This document shows positions 35,154 through 46,206 of a DNA stretch of 53,560 nt, piece by piece (within the stretch, counting starts at the first letter, position 1; each line of letters starts with the position of its first letter). A model generated the notes under the pieces. That model made no database searches and was not told the DNA's origin. It saw only the letters and a program-made list of their open reading frames with translations. Position numbers and translations under genes: made by a program. Origin of the DNA: an uncultured Rhizobiaceae bacterium. GTDB lineage: Bacteria; Pseudomonadota; Alphaproteobacteria; Rhizobiales; Rhizobiaceae. The stretch covers positions 1 through 53,560 of the forward strand of contig CAMYMG010000048.1 of the NCBI GenBank assembly GCA_947259295.1, read 5' to 3'.

Positions 35154-36221
35154 TCAATCGCCAAGCAGGCCGACGATCTGGCGAACAGACTTCATGGTTG
35201 CCTCGGCGCGGGCGCCGGCGCGCTCGCCGCCATCGCGCAGAACCGCATCGACATAGGCGTGGTCGGCCGAGATGCGGCGCATCTCGCCGGCGATCGGCGC
35301 GAGCTTTTCCACCGCCAAATCGGCCAGCGCCGGCTTGAAGACTGAAAACTGCTGGCCACCGAATTCCTTGAGAACGGCTTCCTTCGAGATTTCCGCCAGC
35401 CCTGCATAGATGCCGACCAGGTTTTCGGCCTCGGGCCTTTCCGCCAGCCCGTCGACCTCGCTCGGCAGCGGCGCCGGATCGGTCTTGGCCTTGCGGATCT
35501 TCTTGGAGATCGTTTCGGCATCGTCCGTCAGGTTGATGCGCGAGAGGTCCGACGGGTCGGACTTCGACATCTTCTTGGAGCCGTCACGCAGGCTCATGAT
35601 GCGCGCCGCAGGCCCGCCGATCACCGGCTCGATGAGCGGGAAGAAACCGTTCACCTTCTCCTCGCCGACCATCATCTCCACGCCGCAGCCAAGCTCGGCG
35701 ATGCGGTCGGAAAAGTCGTTGTTGAACTTCTGGGCGATGTCGCGGGTCAATTCCACATGCTGCTTCTGGTCGTCGCCGACCGGCACCTGGGTGGCGCGGT
35801 AGACCATCATGTCGGCAGCCATCAGGCTCGGATAGGCAAGCAGGCCGAGCGAGGCGTTCTCGCGGTCCTTGCCGGCCTTGTCCTTGAACTGGGTCATGCG
35901 GTTCATCCAGCCGATGCGCGCCACGCAGTTGAATATCCAAGCGAGTTCGGCGTGCTGCATCACCCGGCTCTGGTTGAAGACGATGTGCTTCTTGGGATCG
36001 ATGCCCGAGGCCAGGAAGGCCGCGGTGATCGAGCGCGTCTGCTCGATCAGGTCGGTATGCACCAGCTGCGCGGTGATCGAATGCAGGTCGACGACGCAAT
36101 AGATGCAGTCGCTCGTCTCTTGCAGGGCGACGAATTTCTTGATCGCGCCGAGATAATTGCCGAGGTGAAGGTTTCCGGTCGGCTGGACGCCGGAGAAGAC
36201 GAGCGGCTGGAAGGCAGTCAT
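35154..36221 (-). CDS. trpS: tryptophanyl-tRNA synthetase
   Basis: 355 residues. It charges tRNA-Trp. Class I motifs are clear: [16 protein letters not shown] (the HIGH region, about 10-25), [16 protein letters not shown] in the Trp-binding part, and [13 protein letters not shown] (KMSKS). The C-terminal helical anticodon-binding part ends [28 protein letters not shown] 36221 is chosen for the family N-terminus [16 protein letters not shown]; a long upstream extension overlaps the acyltransferase gene and is rejected. In rhizobia trpS often follows murJ; here one extra gene stands between them. Confidence 0.95.
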   Translation of the reverse strand: MTAFQPLVFSGVQPTGNLHLGNYLGAIKKFVALQETSDCIYCVVDLHSITAQLVHTDLIEQTRSITAAFLASGIDPKKHIVFNQSRVMQHAELAWIFNCVARIGWMNRMTQFKDKAGKDRENASLGLLAYPSLMAADMMVYRATQVPVGDDQKQHVELTRDIAQKFNNDFSDRIAELGCGVEMMVGEEKVNGFFPLIEPVIGGPAARIMSLRDGSKKMSKSDPSDLSRINLTDDAETISKKIRKAKTDPAPLPSEVDGLAERPEAENLVGIYAGLAEISKEAVLKEFGGQQFSVFKPALADLAVEKLAPIAGEMRRISADHAYVDAVLRDGGERAGARAEATMKSVRQIVGLLGD

Positions 36222-36304
36222 GACATTGATCCCGTGGCTTGTGGAGGGCCGTTTCGCGCGCGGCGAAATGCGAGAAGCGCTTATGGACGAAGCCGTTTGC
36301 GGGA

Positions 36305-37525
36305 TCAAGTATTGACGGCGCGGCCCTGCTCCGGCACGGCGGCGACACTTTTCTCGACCGTGGGTTGAGGCGTGGCACGGCGGGCCGGCAGGCCGACCAA
36401 AAGGCCGAGCCACGGCGGCAGCTTTTCGGCGAGCATGGCGAAGACGAGCGACCCGGCGAAGGTGGCGGCGACCACCAGGAACCAGGCATGCCAGACACCG
36501 AGGTCGAATGGCAGCACGTAGTAGAGCGCGGCGACCACCACGGTCTGATGGACGATATAGAGTGGGAAAATCTTCCGGTTCAGCCACATCAGCGCGGCAC
36601 TCTCGCGGTTGAAATGTTTGGCTCCGAAGCCGACCAGTGCCAGGATCATCGACCAGGCCAGCGCGAAGACCAGCAGCTTGAAGACGGGCGTCATGTCGGC
36701 GTAGTTGCCGAGGAAATAGCCGCCGACCTGCGTGAAGCAGAAAAGATAGAGATAGGCGGTCAGCACCAGCGCGAAGGCGGCGCTGTGATAGCGGCGCGCG
36801 ACGATGGCGGCGATGATGGCGGCGTGGTGACGGGCAACGAGCCAGCCGAGCCCGAACCAGCTTGCCCAGGCGGCGAACCACGCTCCGTCATTATAGAGCG
36901 CGTTGGTCTGGCGCGGGAAGAACGGAGTCAGGACGAGGTTCAGCACCAGCGGCAGCAGGAAGAACAGGTAGATTCCGTCGCTTTTCGCGGTCCGCTCGAA
37001 CCAGTCCGTGACCGGTTTGGCGCGCGGATGCGACAGGATGCGGAATACCGGATAGCAGACGAAGGACATGACCAGCAGGTAGGCGACGAACCACATATGC
37101 GCCCAGGTGAAGTTGCCGATCGGGTAGCGGCCCTCGGTGAAATAGCGGGTCACCCAGAACGTCAGGAGCGATCCCCGATAGCCGTCCTCGGCCATGCGTT
37201 CGAACCAGACCTGCGGCACCACGATGACGCACATGGCAAAGATCAACGGCACGAAAAGGCGCAGGAATCGCTCCTTCAGGAAGCCGACGGCTGTGGCGCG
37301 GCGAAACATGAACCACGTGCCCATGCCGGAAACGAAGAACAGCAGCGCCAGCCGCCAGGCGCGCGGAAAGTCCATGGTGAGCTGCAGGCCGAGGCTGCCC
37401 TGCGGGCTCTTCATCAGCCAGTCCATGTCGGGAAAGAAGGCAACGGAGGAATGGTAGACGATGAGGATCAGAAAGGCGGAAACGCGAAGCCAATCGACAT
37501 AGTGAAGTCTGGCGCCTGGCTGCAT
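36305..37525 (-). CDS. acyltransferase family 3 membrane protein
   Basis: 406 residues with about ten membrane helices. The start [25 protein letters not shown] has the arginine and histidine expected of the Acyl_transf_3 family, which moves acetyl or succinyl groups onto sugars of exopolysaccharide, lipopolysaccharide or glucans. [13 protein letters not shown], then the [29 protein letters not shown] region, and [16 protein letters not shown] near the end are also typical. The acceptor is unknown. ATG 37525 is chosen because earlier residues are not hydrophobic or family-like. It lies between murJ and trpS, so a cell-envelope role is plausible. Confidence 0.85.
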   Translation of the reverse strand: MQPGARLHYVDWLRVSAFLILIVYHSSVAFFPDMDWLMKSPQGSLGLQLTMDFPRAWRLALLFFVSGMGTWFMFRRATAVGFLKERFLRLFVPLIFAMCVIVVPQVWFERMAEDGYRGSLLTFWVTRYFTEGRYPIGNFTWAHMWFVAYLLVMSFVCYPVFRILSHPRAKPVTDWFERTAKSDGIYLFFLLPLVLNLVLTPFFPRQTNALYNDGAWFAAWASWFGLGWLVARHHAAIIAAIVARRYHSAAFALVLTAYLYLFCFTQVGGYFLGNYADMTPVFKLLVFALAWSMILALVGFGAKHFNRESAALMWLNRKIFPLYIVHQTVVVAALYYVLPFDLGVWHAWFLVVAATFAGSLVFAMLAEKLPPWLGLLVGLPARRATPQPTVEKSVAAVPEQGRAVNT

Positions 37526-37696
37526 CAGAACTCTCCCGGCATGGGTCTGGCCCGGCTGGCCGGGCGGACGTTCGGCCGGAAGATGCACGGTTTCTGTTAA
37601 AAAACCGGTCCGAACTTGCGGGGAATGCCGCCAGAACGCGCAGTCCCGGCGCAAACGCTGCCGATTTGCGGCGGAATCGGAACGCCGGGGACCCGA

Positions 37697-39280
37697 CTAT
37701 CCGTCAGCCGGGGGCTTGCCGGCGCCGCGCTTCACGTTGCGCCGGATCATGCCCATGTCGGCGCCGCCGATGCCGAAGGCGGCGGCGAAGTAGATCGCCA
37801 TGGCGCCGGCGACGAGCACGGCGAGGGCGCTTGCCTGAACGTAGATCGGCGTTGCCGATGCCAGCCAGTCCCCCATCCAGCCGACAGCGAAATAGAGTGC
37901 GCCGGCCATCAGCGCCGAAGCGAGCACGAGGCGGGGTATGCGCTTCACCAGCGCCGCGTCGCGCGCCCAGTGGCCGCGCCAGGCCAACGTGCCGAAGAGC
38001 AGGCTGGCATTTATCCATCCCGCGGTCGCGGCGGCGATGGCGATGCCGACCGCGCCATAGGCCGGGAACAGGGTCAGGGCAATCGAGATGTTGATGACCA
38101 CCGAAACGCCGGCGAAATACATCGGGGTGCGGGTATCCTCACGCGCGAAAAAGCCCGGGGTGAAGGCCTTGATCAGCACGAAGGCCGGCAGGCCGATGCC
38201 GAAGATGGCAAGCACTTCGGCGACCAGCGCCGTGTCCTGCGGGGTGAAGGCGCCGCGCTCGTAGAGCACGCGCACGATGGGCTCGGACATGACGAGCAGC
38301 GCCGCAGCGGCCGGCAGGGTGAGGAACAGGGTGAACTCGACGGAGCGGTTCTGCAGGTTGGCCGCCTCGACGCGGTTGCCGGCGCGCAGGGCGCGCGCCA
38401 ATTCGGGCAGCAGCACCACACCGACGGCGACGCCGACGACGCCGAGCGGCAGCTGGTACACGCGGTCGGCGAGGTTGAGCGAGGGCACCGCCCCCGCCTT
38501 GCCCGAGGCGATCGCCGTGCCTACCAGAGTGTTGATCTGCGTGATGCCGCCGGTAATGGCGGCCGGCAGGGCTAGCCAGAGCAGCCGCCTGACGTTCCTG
38601 GTCAGGCGCGGCCGGCGAAAGCCGATCGATACGCCGGCGCGCCGGACGGCGACAAACAGGATGGCAAGCTGGATGACGCCGGCCAGCATCACGCCCCAGG
38701 CGAGCGTCGTGCCGACACCCGGTCCGTCATGACCGCGGTACCAGGCCGCCACGAGGATCGCGACCAGGATGATGTTGAGGAACACCGGCGCGATGGCCGC
38801 CGCGAAGTAGCGGTGCAGCGAGTTCAGCATGCCGGCCATCATGGCGCCGAGCGACATGCACATGAGGTAGGGGAACATAATCGCCGCCAGTTCGGTGGTC
38901 AGCAGCAGCTTCGCCGGATCCTCGGCAAAGCCCGGCGCGATGGCGTAGCGGATGATGAAGGGCATCGCCAGTTCCATGGCGATGGTCAGAAGCAGGAGCA
39001 CCGTGAAAAGCACGCCGAAGACTTCCTCGGAGAATTTCTTCGCCCCGGCCACGCCGCCGGCCTCTATCTCCTTGGCAAAGAGCGGCACGAAGGCGGCGTT
39101 GAAGGCGCCCTCGGCGAACAGCCGGCGGAAGGTGTTGGGGAACTGGAAGGCGGCGTAGAAAGCCTCGGCGATGGGCCCGGTGCCGAGTGCTGCGGCCATC
39201 ATCATCTCGCGCGCAAAGCCGAAGAGGCGGCTCAGCATGGTGCCCGATCCGACCGTTGCGAACTTCCTGACGAGACTCAT
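37697..39280 (-). CDS. murJ: lipid II flippase MurJ
   Basis: 527 residues, about 14 membrane helices, MOP superfamily. It flips lipid II from the inner to the outer face of the inner membrane for peptidoglycan synthesis. Family marks are MSLVRKFATVGSGTMLSRLFGFAREMMMA at the N-terminus, AFYAAFQFPNTFRRLFAEGAFNAAFVPLF (about 40-68), and GKAGAVPSLNLADRVYQLPLGVVGVAVGVVLLPELAR, with RALRAGN after it. ATG 39280 gives this N-terminus. It follows glnD by 45 bases on the same strand, the usual rhizobial pairing. Confidence 0.95.
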   Translation of the reverse strand: MSLVRKFATVGSGTMLSRLFGFAREMMMAAALGTGPIAEAFYAAFQFPNTFRRLFAEGAFNAAFVPLFAKEIEAGGVAGAKKFSEEVFGVLFTVLLLLTIAMELAMPFIIRYAIAPGFAEDPAKLLLTTELAAIMFPYLMCMSLGAMMAGMLNSLHRYFAAAIAPVFLNIILVAILVAAWYRGHDGPGVGTTLAWGVMLAGVIQLAILFVAVRRAGVSIGFRRPRLTRNVRRLLWLALPAAITGGITQINTLVGTAIASGKAGAVPSLNLADRVYQLPLGVVGVAVGVVLLPELARALRAGNRVEAANLQNRSVEFTLFLTLPAAAALLVMSEPIVRVLYERGAFTPQDTALVAEVLAIFGIGLPAFVLIKAFTPGFFAREDTRTPMYFAGVSVVINISIALTLFPAYGAVGIAIAAATAGWINASLLFGTLAWRGHWARDAALVKRIPRLVLASALMAGALYFAVGWMGDWLASATPIYVQASALAVLVAGAMAIYFAAAFGIGGADMGMIRRNVKRGAGKPPADG

Positions 39281-39325
39281 GGGGCGGCACACTGGCTGGG
39301 GGAACAGGGCATTTCGATGGTCGGC

Positions 39326-42127
39326 CTATTCGGCAGCCGCGGCCAGACGCTTGGTGGCTCGCACCGGCGTGACTCCCTTCAGCGTCGTGATCAGACGCTT
39401 GCGGATGGCCTCGATGCGGGTCGGATTGTCGATCTTGGAGCCCGTGAGATCGGTCACGTAGAAAGTGTCGATGACCTTCTCGCCGAATGTCGTGATATGG
39501 GCGGAAGCAATGTCGAGATAGAGATCCGACAGCGTTCCGGTGATCTCGGACAGCAGGCCCGGCCGGTCGAGGCATTCGACTTCGATGACCGAGAAGCGGT
39601 TGGACAGCGTGTTACGGATGTCGGCGCGCGGCGTGATGCGGAAGGTCTTCTGGCCGCGCTTGGGCTTGGCGCGCTTTTCGATCATTTCGGGCAGCCACAC
39701 GCGACCTGACAGCACGTCCTCGATGAGGCGACCGACACGCGTGCCGCGACGGTGCTCGTCCTCATCGCGGTCGAACTCGCGCGAGATCAGGATCGTATCG
39801 AGCGCCCGCCCGTCGGCGGTGGTGAAGATCTGCGCGTCGACGATGTTGCCGCCGGCTGCCGCGCAGGCGCCGGCAATCACTGACAGGAGGCGCGGGTGAT
39901 CCTGTGCCAGGACGGTGATCTCGGTCACTGCCTCGAAGCCATGCGTCTTGACCATGGTGGCGAGCTGCCGGTTGGCGGCACTCGACTCGCGGACGAATTC
40001 GGCATGGCGCAACTGGTCGGGCAGGTCGACCGTGAGCAGGTAGTTTTCGTAGTGCAGCTTGACGTAGCGGGCACGGTCCGGCTCGGACCAGTCAGCCAGC
40101 GCTTCTTCCAGACGCGCGCGCGCTTCTGCGGTGCGCTGGGCGCGTCCGACTTCCGAGAAACCGCCGGTCAGCAGCAGCTCCGTCTCGAAGTAGAGAGTGC
40201 GCAAGAGCTGGCCCTTCCAGCCGTTCCAGACGCCGGGCCCGACGCCGCGGATGTCGCAGACGGTAAGCACCAGCAGCAGCTTGAGCTGCTCGACCGACTG
40301 CACCAGTGTGGCGAAATCGTCGATCGTCTTGCGGTCGTTGAGGTCGCGGGTCTGCGCCGTCATCGACATGACGAGATGGTTCTCGACGAGCCAGGCGACG
40401 GTCGCCGTGTCCTCGGGCGACAGGCCCATATAGGGGCAGATGCGGCGGGCGATCCTCGCGCCGGCCAGCGAGTGGTCCTCGGGCCGCCCCTTGGCGATGT
40501 CGTGCAGCAGCATGGCAACGTAAAGCACCACGCGCCGCTTCTTCAGCGAGGGCATCAGCGAGTGCGCCAGCGGATGCACCTTCTCGCCGTCGCCGCGCTC
40601 GATCTCGGCGAGTACGCCGATGCAGCGCAGAAGATGCTCGTCGACGGTGTAGTGGTGGTACATCGAGAACTGCATCATCGCGACGATCTTGCCGAAATCG
40701 GTGATCAGCTTGCCGAGTAGCCCGGCCTCGTTCATGCGCCGGAGATTGAGTTCGGGATTGCGGTCGGAGGTCAGCACGTCGAGAAACAGCCGGTTGGCCT
40801 CGGGATTGCGGCGCAACGACCGGTCGACAAGTTTCAGCGAGCGGGTCAGCAGCTTGAGCGCGTCGGGATGGTATTCCAGCCCGTGCTTGTCGGCGAACCA
40901 GAACAGGCGCAGCAGATTGACCGGGTCACGCTGGAAAACCTGGTCGTCGGCGACGTTGATGCGGTGGTTGTCGACGATGAAGTCGGAGGTGCCTGCAAGC
41001 TTGCGCTGACGCCGCGAGAATCCCATCAGGAGGCGGTTGAAGCCCGGGACCTGCTTGGCCTGCTCTTCCTCAAGCGCGGCACAGAAGATGCGAGTCAGGT
41101 CGCCGACATCCTTGGCGATGAGGAAGTAGTGCTTCATGAAGCGCTCGACGCCCGACAGGCCGGGATGGCTCGTATAGCCGAGCCGTTCGGCGATTTCGCG
41201 CTGGATGTCGAAATGCAGCCTCTCCTCGGCCTTGCCGGTGAGGAAATGCATGTGGCAGCGCACCGCCCACAGGAAATCCTCGGCCTTGCGGAAGCGGTTG
41301 TACTCGGAGCGCGTGAACACGCCCTTGGCGACGAGCTCCTCGCCGGTGCGGACGCGGTAGAAATACTTGCCGATCCAGAACAGCGTGTGCAGGTCTCGCA
41401 GGCCGCCCTTGCCGTCCTTGACGTTGGGCTCCACCAGATAGCGGCTTTCGCCGGCCTTGGCATGACGCTCGTCGCGCTCGGCAAGCTTGGCCTGGGCGAA
41501 CTCGGCGCCGGTATCCTTGACCACGGACTTGTCGAAGCGGACGACGAGTTCGTCGAACAGGGCCTCGTTGCCCCAGATGAAGCGCGCCTCGAGGATGGAT
41601 GTGCGAATGGTGATGTCGGAACGCGACAGGCGCACGCATTCGTCGATGTCGCGGGTCGCGTGCCCGACCTTCAGCCCGAGGTCCCACAGCATGTAGAGCA
41701 TGTATTCGACCATCTTCTCGCCGGCTCGCGTCTGCTTTTGCGGCAGCAGGAAGAGGAGGTCGATGTCGGAGCCCGGCGCCAGCGTGCCGCGGCCATAGCC
41801 GCCGACGGCGACCAGCGCCATGCGGCCGGCCGGTTCGTTGGATTTCAGCTCGCAGAATTGCGCCACCGTGAAGTCGTGCAGCGCATGGATGATCTCGTCC
41901 ATCACATGCGACAGCCTGGCCGCGCAGGCCGCGCCGCCGCCGTCCTCGACCAGCATTGCCTCGGCAGTGCTCCGGCCGAGACCAAGCGTTTCCTTGAGCA
42001 GGCTCAACGCATCGGCCCGCACGCTGTCCGGGCGGCCGCCCTTCGATGCCTTGGCCAATGCAGCCAAGGCCTCGCGAAGCGCCGGGCCGTCGATCAGTCT
42101 GTCGAGCTTAAGAGGAATTCTTGCCAT
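39326..42127 (-). CDS. glnD: bifunctional uridylyltransferase/uridylyl-removing enzyme GlnD
   Basis: 933 residues, full length. It senses glutamine and adds or removes UMP on PII proteins, controlling nitrogen assimilation. The nucleotidyltransferase domain has [20 protein letters not shown] (about 107-126). The HD hydrolase domain has [13 protein letters not shown] in the middle. Two ACT domains close the protein ([27 protein letters not shown] and [27 protein letters not shown]) and bind glutamine. No truncation is seen. It is followed by murJ and preceded by the CHASE-GGDEF-EAL gene on the same strand (70-base gap). Confidence 0.96.
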   Translation of the reverse strand: MARIPLKLDRLIDGPALREALAALAKASKGGRPDSVRADALSLLKETLGLGRSTAEAMLVEDGGGAACAARLSHVMDEIIHALHDFTVAQFCELKSNEPAGRMALVAVGGYGRGTLAPGSDIDLLFLLPQKQTRAGEKMVEYMLYMLWDLGLKVGHATRDIDECVRLSRSDITIRTSILEARFIWGNEALFDELVVRFDKSVVKDTGAEFAQAKLAERDERHAKAGESRYLVEPNVKDGKGGLRDLHTLFWIGKYFYRVRTGEELVAKGVFTRSEYNRFRKAEDFLWAVRCHMHFLTGKAEERLHFDIQREIAERLGYTSHPGLSGVERFMKHYFLIAKDVGDLTRIFCAALEEEQAKQVPGFNRLLMGFSRRQRKLAGTSDFIVDNHRINVADDQVFQRDPVNLLRLFWFADKHGLEYHPDALKLLTRSLKLVDRSLRRNPEANRLFLDVLTSDRNPELNLRRMNEAGLLGKLITDFGKIVAMMQFSMYHHYTVDEHLLRCIGVLAEIERGDGEKVHPLAHSLMPSLKKRRVVLYVAMLLHDIAKGRPEDHSLAGARIARRICPYMGLSPEDTATVAWLVENHLVMSMTAQTRDLNDRKTIDDFATLVQSVEQLKLLLVLTVCDIRGVGPGVWNGWKGQLLRTLYFETELLLTGGFSEVGRAQRTAEARARLEEALADWSEPDRARYVKLHYENYLLTVDLPDQLRHAEFVRESSAANRQLATMVKTHGFEAVTEITVLAQDHPRLLSVIAGACAAAGGNIVDAQIFTTADGRALDTILISREFDRDEDEHRRGTRVGRLIEDVLSGRVWLPEMIEKRAKPKRGQKTFRITPRADIRNTLSNRFSVIEVECLDRPGLLSEITGTLSDLYLDIASAHITTFGEKVIDTFYVTDLTGSKIDNPTRIEAIRKRLITTLKGVTPVRATKRLAAAAE

Positions 42128-42197
42128 GCTGCCTCGCCGTCACGGCGGCGTCTATAGCCTGATTTTCCTGCCGTGAACACCGCAGCGCTATCGGGGC

Positions 42198-44921
42198 TTA
42201 AGAGGCAGCGCGCAGCTTCCTGGCCATAATGAAGTCCTTGAGATCGTCCGGACTCATGGCGCGGGCGAAGGCATGACCCTGCAGCGCATGGCAACCGAGT
42301 TCCTTGAGCACCTTGGCATGCGTCATGGTCTCGACGCCCTCGGCCAGCACCTCGATGCCGAGCGACTTGCCGATATCGATGATCGAGCCGACCAGCTGGC
42401 GCTGGGCTGGAGCGCGCATCAGCGGGATGACCAGCTGGCGGTCGATCTTGAGGCGGCGAGGCTTGAGCTTGAGGAGGCTGACGATCGAGGCGTAGCCGGT
42501 GCCGAAATCGTCGATCTCGATGTCGATGCCGAGTTCCTTGATCTGCTCGACATTCCAGGTCACCACCTCGTCGTTCTCGTCGAGGAAGATCGACTCGACC
42601 AGTTCGAAGGAGATCGTGCCGGGCTTGATACGAAGCTTGCGCAGGCTCCTGATCAGTTCCTCGTCGTGCAGACGCCGCGCCGAGACGTTGACCGAGGCCT
42701 TGGGAATGCCAAGACCCGCGTCCGACCAGGCGTTGAAGTTCTTCAACGTCTGCTCGAGGATGACGCGGTCGATCGTGCCGACCACGTTGAGTTCCTCGGC
42801 GATCTTCATGAAGGCGGCGGGGGCAAGAAGGCCCTCGGTCGGATGGTTCCAGCGGGCCAGCGCCTCGACACCGATGATGGCGTGCGTGACTGCGTCGAAC
42901 TGCGGCTGATAGTAGGCGACGAACTCGTTGCGCTCGAGCCCCGACAATATGTCGTCGGCGATGCGCTTGGTGGAAACGATTTCGGCCTGCAGCGCCTCGT
43001 TGAAGAACTGGTAGCGGTTGCGGCCGCGGCTCTTGGCCCGGTAGAGCGCGAGGTCTGCATTGACCAGAAGGCGGCGCGGGTCGGCGACGGCACCAAGGTC
43101 GCTGGCAATGCCGATGGAGACGCCGAAGCGGCATTCATGCCCCTCATAGGGGACCGGCTGGTGCATCTGGTCGATGATGCGGTCGGCGAGCTTGGCAAGC
43201 TGCTCGTTCCACAAGGCCTCGTCGGTCCGGTCGGCCTTGCACAGCACCACGAACTCGTCGCCGCCGACGCGGGCGACGAAATCGCTTTCGCGCAGGTTGG
43301 ATTTCAGGATCTTGGCGGCGTATTTCAGCATGGCGTCGCCGGCGGCGTGGCCGAGCGTGTCGTTGATCTGCTTGAAGCGATCGAGATCGATATGCAGCAG
43401 GCCGGCGCGCTCGCCTTCGCTGTCGAACCTGTCGAAATGTGTGGCCAGCACCTCGTCGAGATAGCGCCGGTTTGGCAGGCCGGTGAGCGAATCGTGCAGC
43501 GAATTGTATTCGATCCGCTCCTTGGCGGCCTCGAGCTCGCGGTTGCGGGCCTCGGTCAGCATGTTGGCCTGCTTCAGGCTCTCATTCAGCTCGACATCGG
43601 CGGTGACGTCCCAGTTGACGCCGACGATGCGCAGCGGCTCGCCCGGATCCTGATAGACCTTGGCGCTTTCGCGCAAGTGGCGAACCTCGCCGTCGAGCAG
43701 CAGCCGGTATTGCGTCTGGTAGCTCGCGCCGGCAGCGGCGGCGGTGGGGAAATCCTTGAGGACGCGCGCCAGGTCCTCGGGATGGATGGTGCGCGCCCAG
43801 TCGGCATATTCGCGAGGACCGCCGTCGGCCGGGTAGCCGTAAAGCTCGTTCATGCGGTCGTCCCAGAGCAGGCTGTCGGTCTCGGTGTTGAGCTCCCAGA
43901 CGCCGATCTGCGAACTGTCGAGCGCCAGGCCAAGACGGCGGGACAGGCGTTCCAGCTCGATCTCGCGACGCCGCAATTCACCGATATTGTTGGATCGCTC
44001 TTCTATCAGCCGGCCGGTCATCACGGTCGGCACCATGATCAGTGCACCGGCGGCCACGGTCAGCAGCCACAGCATCCAGGTGTTGGGCGGGCTGGCGTCC
44101 CAGCCGCCCTTGGGGATGGCGGCGATCCTCCACGAGCCGGAAGGCAGGAAGATGCTGGCTGTCACCGGATCGTTCTTCAGCACGTCGGCACTGCCGAAGA
44201 AGCGCTCACCGGCCGCGCCCTTGCCGTCACGGCCGAGAATGGCGATGTCGATCGGCAGCCTGGGGTCGAGCAGGCCGCTGTCGCGGTAGAGCTTGTCGCG
44301 ATCCATGACCGCCGAGACGATGCCCCAGAATCTCGGCTTGCCGCCCGGGGTGGGTATGAACACCGGGAACCGGCCGATGAAACCCTTGCCGCCCTGCACG
44401 AGATCGACCGGACCGGCGAGCATCAATTCGCCGGAGTCGCGTGCGCCGAGTGCTGCGTCGCGCTGTGCCTCGTTCTGGCGGTAGTCGAGGCCGAGCGCCT
44501 GCTCGTTGCCAGCCATCGGATAGACCAGCTTCACGACGAGATCGGGAGCCCCGGCGACGCTGCGCAGCTGCGATTTCTCTGACAAGAGGTTGGCGGCGAG
44601 CTGGGCGAAGCGCTGCTGGCTCATTTCGGGCTCAGTGGTCAGCGTCGCGACGAGGCCGCGTACCAGCTGGATGTTGCCGTTTACGTTGCCTTCGAGCTTG
44701 GCCCGGATAACGCTGATGCTGCCCAGCACGTCGGCGCGCAGACCCTGCTCGAAGACCCGCCGGTTCTGATAATCGGCGAAGAACCCGGCAAACACGATCA
44801 CGGCCAGGGCCAGCGCCGCCGGTCCGTTCGTCGGTCTCCAGATCAGCCGCAACAGCTTGCGGAGAGATTCGGGCCTGACTCCCACTGCAATCCAATTCAC
44901 CGGCGCGCCGGTGATCGGCAC
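42198..44921 (-). CDS. membrane CHASE-PAS-GGDEF-EAL cyclic-di-GMP protein
   Basis: 907 residues. Helix one (about 36-52) and helix two (about 282-305) flank a periplasmic CHASE-type sensor, LVRGLVATLTTEPEMSQQRFAQLAANLLSE... to ...RFFGSADVLKND. A PAS/PAC module follows (about 325-455; WELNTETDSLLWDDRMNELYGYP). The GGDEF domain has intact RVGGDEFVVL, and the EAL domain has GVEALARWNHP, NVSARRLHD, ELVESIFLDEN, DDFGTGYAS, KIDR and EGVET, so both synthesis and breakdown of cyclic di-GMP are possible. The sensed ligand is unknown. An HD-GYP protein is encoded 2.3 kb upstream on the same strand. Confidence 0.9.
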   Translation of the reverse strand: MPITGAPVNWIAVGVRPESLRKLLRLIWRPTNGPAALALAVIVFAGFFADYQNRRVFEQGLRADVLGSISVIRAKLEGNVNGNIQLVRGLVATLTTEPEMSQQRFAQLAANLLSEKSQLRSVAGAPDLVVKLVYPMAGNEQALGLDYRQNEAQRDAALGARDSGELMLAGPVDLVQGGKGFIGRFPVFIPTPGGKPRFWGIVSAVMDRDKLYRDSGLLDPRLPIDIAILGRDGKGAAGERFFGSADVLKNDPVTASIFLPSGSWRIAAIPKGGWDASPPNTWMLWLLTVAAGALIMVPTVMTGRLIEERSNNIGELRRREIELERLSRRLGLALDSSQIGVWELNTETDSLLWDDRMNELYGYPADGGPREYADWARTIHPEDLARVLKDFPTAAAAGASYQTQYRLLLDGEVRHLRESAKVYQDPGEPLRIVGVNWDVTADVELNESLKQANMLTEARNRELEAAKERIEYNSLHDSLTGLPNRRYLDEVLATHFDRFDSEGERAGLLHIDLDRFKQINDTLGHAAGDAMLKYAAKILKSNLRESDFVARVGGDEFVVLCKADRTDEALWNEQLAKLADRIIDQMHQPVPYEGHECRFGVSIGIASDLGAVADPRRLLVNADLALYRAKSRGRNRYQFFNEALQAEIVSTKRIADDILSGLERNEFVAYYQPQFDAVTHAIIGVEALARWNHPTEGLLAPAAFMKIAEELNVVGTIDRVILEQTLKNFNAWSDAGLGIPKASVNVSARRLHDEELIRSLRKLRIKPGTISFELVESIFLDENDEVVTWNVEQIKELGIDIEIDDFGTGYASIVSLLKLKPRRLKIDRQLVIPLMRAPAQRQLVGSIIDIGKSLGIEVLAEGVETMTHAKVLKELGCHALQGHAFARAMSPDDLKDFIMARKLRAAS

Positions 44922-44974
44922 GCATCGGTTCCGATCCTAGGGGGCAGTGCTTAAATATAGCTTTAGAAATGCTG

Positions 44975-45000
44975 GAATTTGGGCCTGGAGGCCCAAATTC
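44975..45000. terminator. perfect inverted repeat, likely terminator
   Basis: GAATTTGGGCC, loop TGGA, GGCCCAAATTC: an 11-bp perfect stem 54 bases after the metallopeptidase stop (minus strand) and 53 bases before the start of the GGDEF-EAL gene. No U run follows directly. It may end the upstream transcript, or be an operator for the downstream gene. Confidence 0.55.
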
Positions 45001-45054
45001 GGCCATTGCCGCGCGTGTCGCCGCCTTGGCCTCGCACAAGCTGTGGCCGACCTA

Positions 45055-46107
45055 CTAGCCGCAGGTGCGCGCCGAGCGGAGCGCCTCATCGCGCCGGGAC
45101 TTGTCGAGCGCGCCGAGACGGCGGACAGCGGCGTAGAAGCGCGGATAGTCCTGCGAGCACAGGTCGAACAGGCGCAGGAAGGCCGGCACCCGGTCGCTGT
45201 AGACGGATGTGGCGGCGAGCTTGGCGTTGTTGATCGGGGCATCGATCCAGGCGTCGTAGCCGCGGTAGCCGTCCCAGCGGCTGTCGCGCATCTGCCGGTA
45301 GCGTTGCCGCAGCCGGTCGACAGCCGCCGCTTTCGCTGCCCGTTTCTGTTCCGTGCTGCCGGGACCACCATAGATCCCGGCCAGCTCTCCCCGCGTCTTT
45401 GCCAGCAGCGCCCGAAACTCTTCGTCCCTCCGGCGCTCTGCCTCGTAGCGACGCAGGCCCTCGGCATTGCCCGCGGCGCGCAGCCATTTCTGCACGCCGG
45501 TCACCTCGACGGCGACGGCGAAGGCTTCGTTGAAGGCGGAGTCGCCCGGCACATAGACGCGCTGGTGGGCGAGCTCGTGGAAGACCACGCTGGCGAGCCA
45601 GGTTTCGCCCTGGCGGAACATGGTGCTGAGCAGCGGATCGCTCGACCAGCCGAGCGTCGAATAGGCGGTGATGCCGGAAATGTAGACGTCGAACCCCTGA
45701 CGCTTGAGCGTCGCCGCCTGCTGGGCCGCAGCTTCCTGCGAGAAATAGCCGCGATAGGGCACGCAGCCGAAAACCGGGAAGCACCAGGTGCGCGGCGCCA
45801 GCGAGAATTCCGGCGCGGCGAACACCGCCAGCGTCACGAAGTTGCGATCGATGTCGACATAGCTGCGATAGCTGCGATTGTCGGGAAGGTCGAGCTTGTC
45901 GCTGGCGAACTGCCGGATGGCGCTCGCCGCCTGCATCCGGGCGCGCAATGGCTCGGGCGTCGCGGGATCGTCGATCAGTTTCGCGACGCTCTGGCGCGCC
46001 GACATGATCTCGACGTGGCCCTTCAGCGACTGCGCGTAGTAGCCGCAGCCGCCAAGGCCGCACGCCATGATCGTCAAGACAACGAAACGGAAGAAGGCGC
46101 GCTTCAC
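45055..46107 (-). CDS. zinc metallopeptidase lipoprotein (putative aminopeptidase, PF10023 type)
   Basis: 350 residues. The N-terminal signal MKRAFFRFVVLTIMACGLGGC ends in a lipobox (LGGC), so it should be lipid-anchored in the envelope. The catalytic part has FHELAHQRVYVPGDSAFNEAFA (about 175-196): an HExxH zinc site with a downstream Glu (NEAFA) as third ligand. RTWCFPVFGCVPYRGYFS and GGYDVYISGI-like segments (here QGFDVYISGITAYSTLGWSSDPLL) are typical of this putative aminopeptidase family, whose natural substrate is unknown. A charged helical stretch (about 215-285) may form a coiled coil. Confidence 0.82.
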   Translation of the reverse strand: MKRAFFRFVVLTIMACGLGGCGYYAQSLKGHVEIMSARQSVAKLIDDPATPEPLRARMQAASAIRQFASDKLDLPDNRSYRSYVDIDRNFVTLAVFAAPEFSLAPRTWCFPVFGCVPYRGYFSQEAAAQQAATLKRQGFDVYISGITAYSTLGWSSDPLLSTMFRQGETWLASVVFHELAHQRVYVPGDSAFNEAFAVAVEVTGVQKWLRAAGNAEGLRRYEAERRRDEEFRALLAKTRGELAGIYGGPGSTEQKRAAKAAAVDRLRQRYRQMRDSRWDGYRGYDAWIDAPINNAKLAATSVYSDRVPAFLRLFDLCSQDYPRFYAAVRRLGALDKSRRDEALRSARTCG

Positions 46108-46206
46108 GATTTTCCCAGAGCATCCACAGGCTGGCTGTAGCCGCCCGACCCCGAGGCGCGCAAGGGCCGGACCCGAACGTACGGTGGAGGAGGCCTCAGC
46201 GGCAGG

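Noticed and set aside
36222..36881. N-terminal extension of trpS by about 220 codons
   Set aside because: It overlaps the acyltransferase gene in another frame and has no domain; [16 protein letters not shown] is the normal TrpS start.
42273..44582. A 769-codon plus-strand open frame opposite the GGDEF-EAL gene
   Set aside because: It mirrors the third-codon-position bias of a gene with complete CHASE, PAS, GGDEF and EAL domains; no ribosome site or domain is seen in it.
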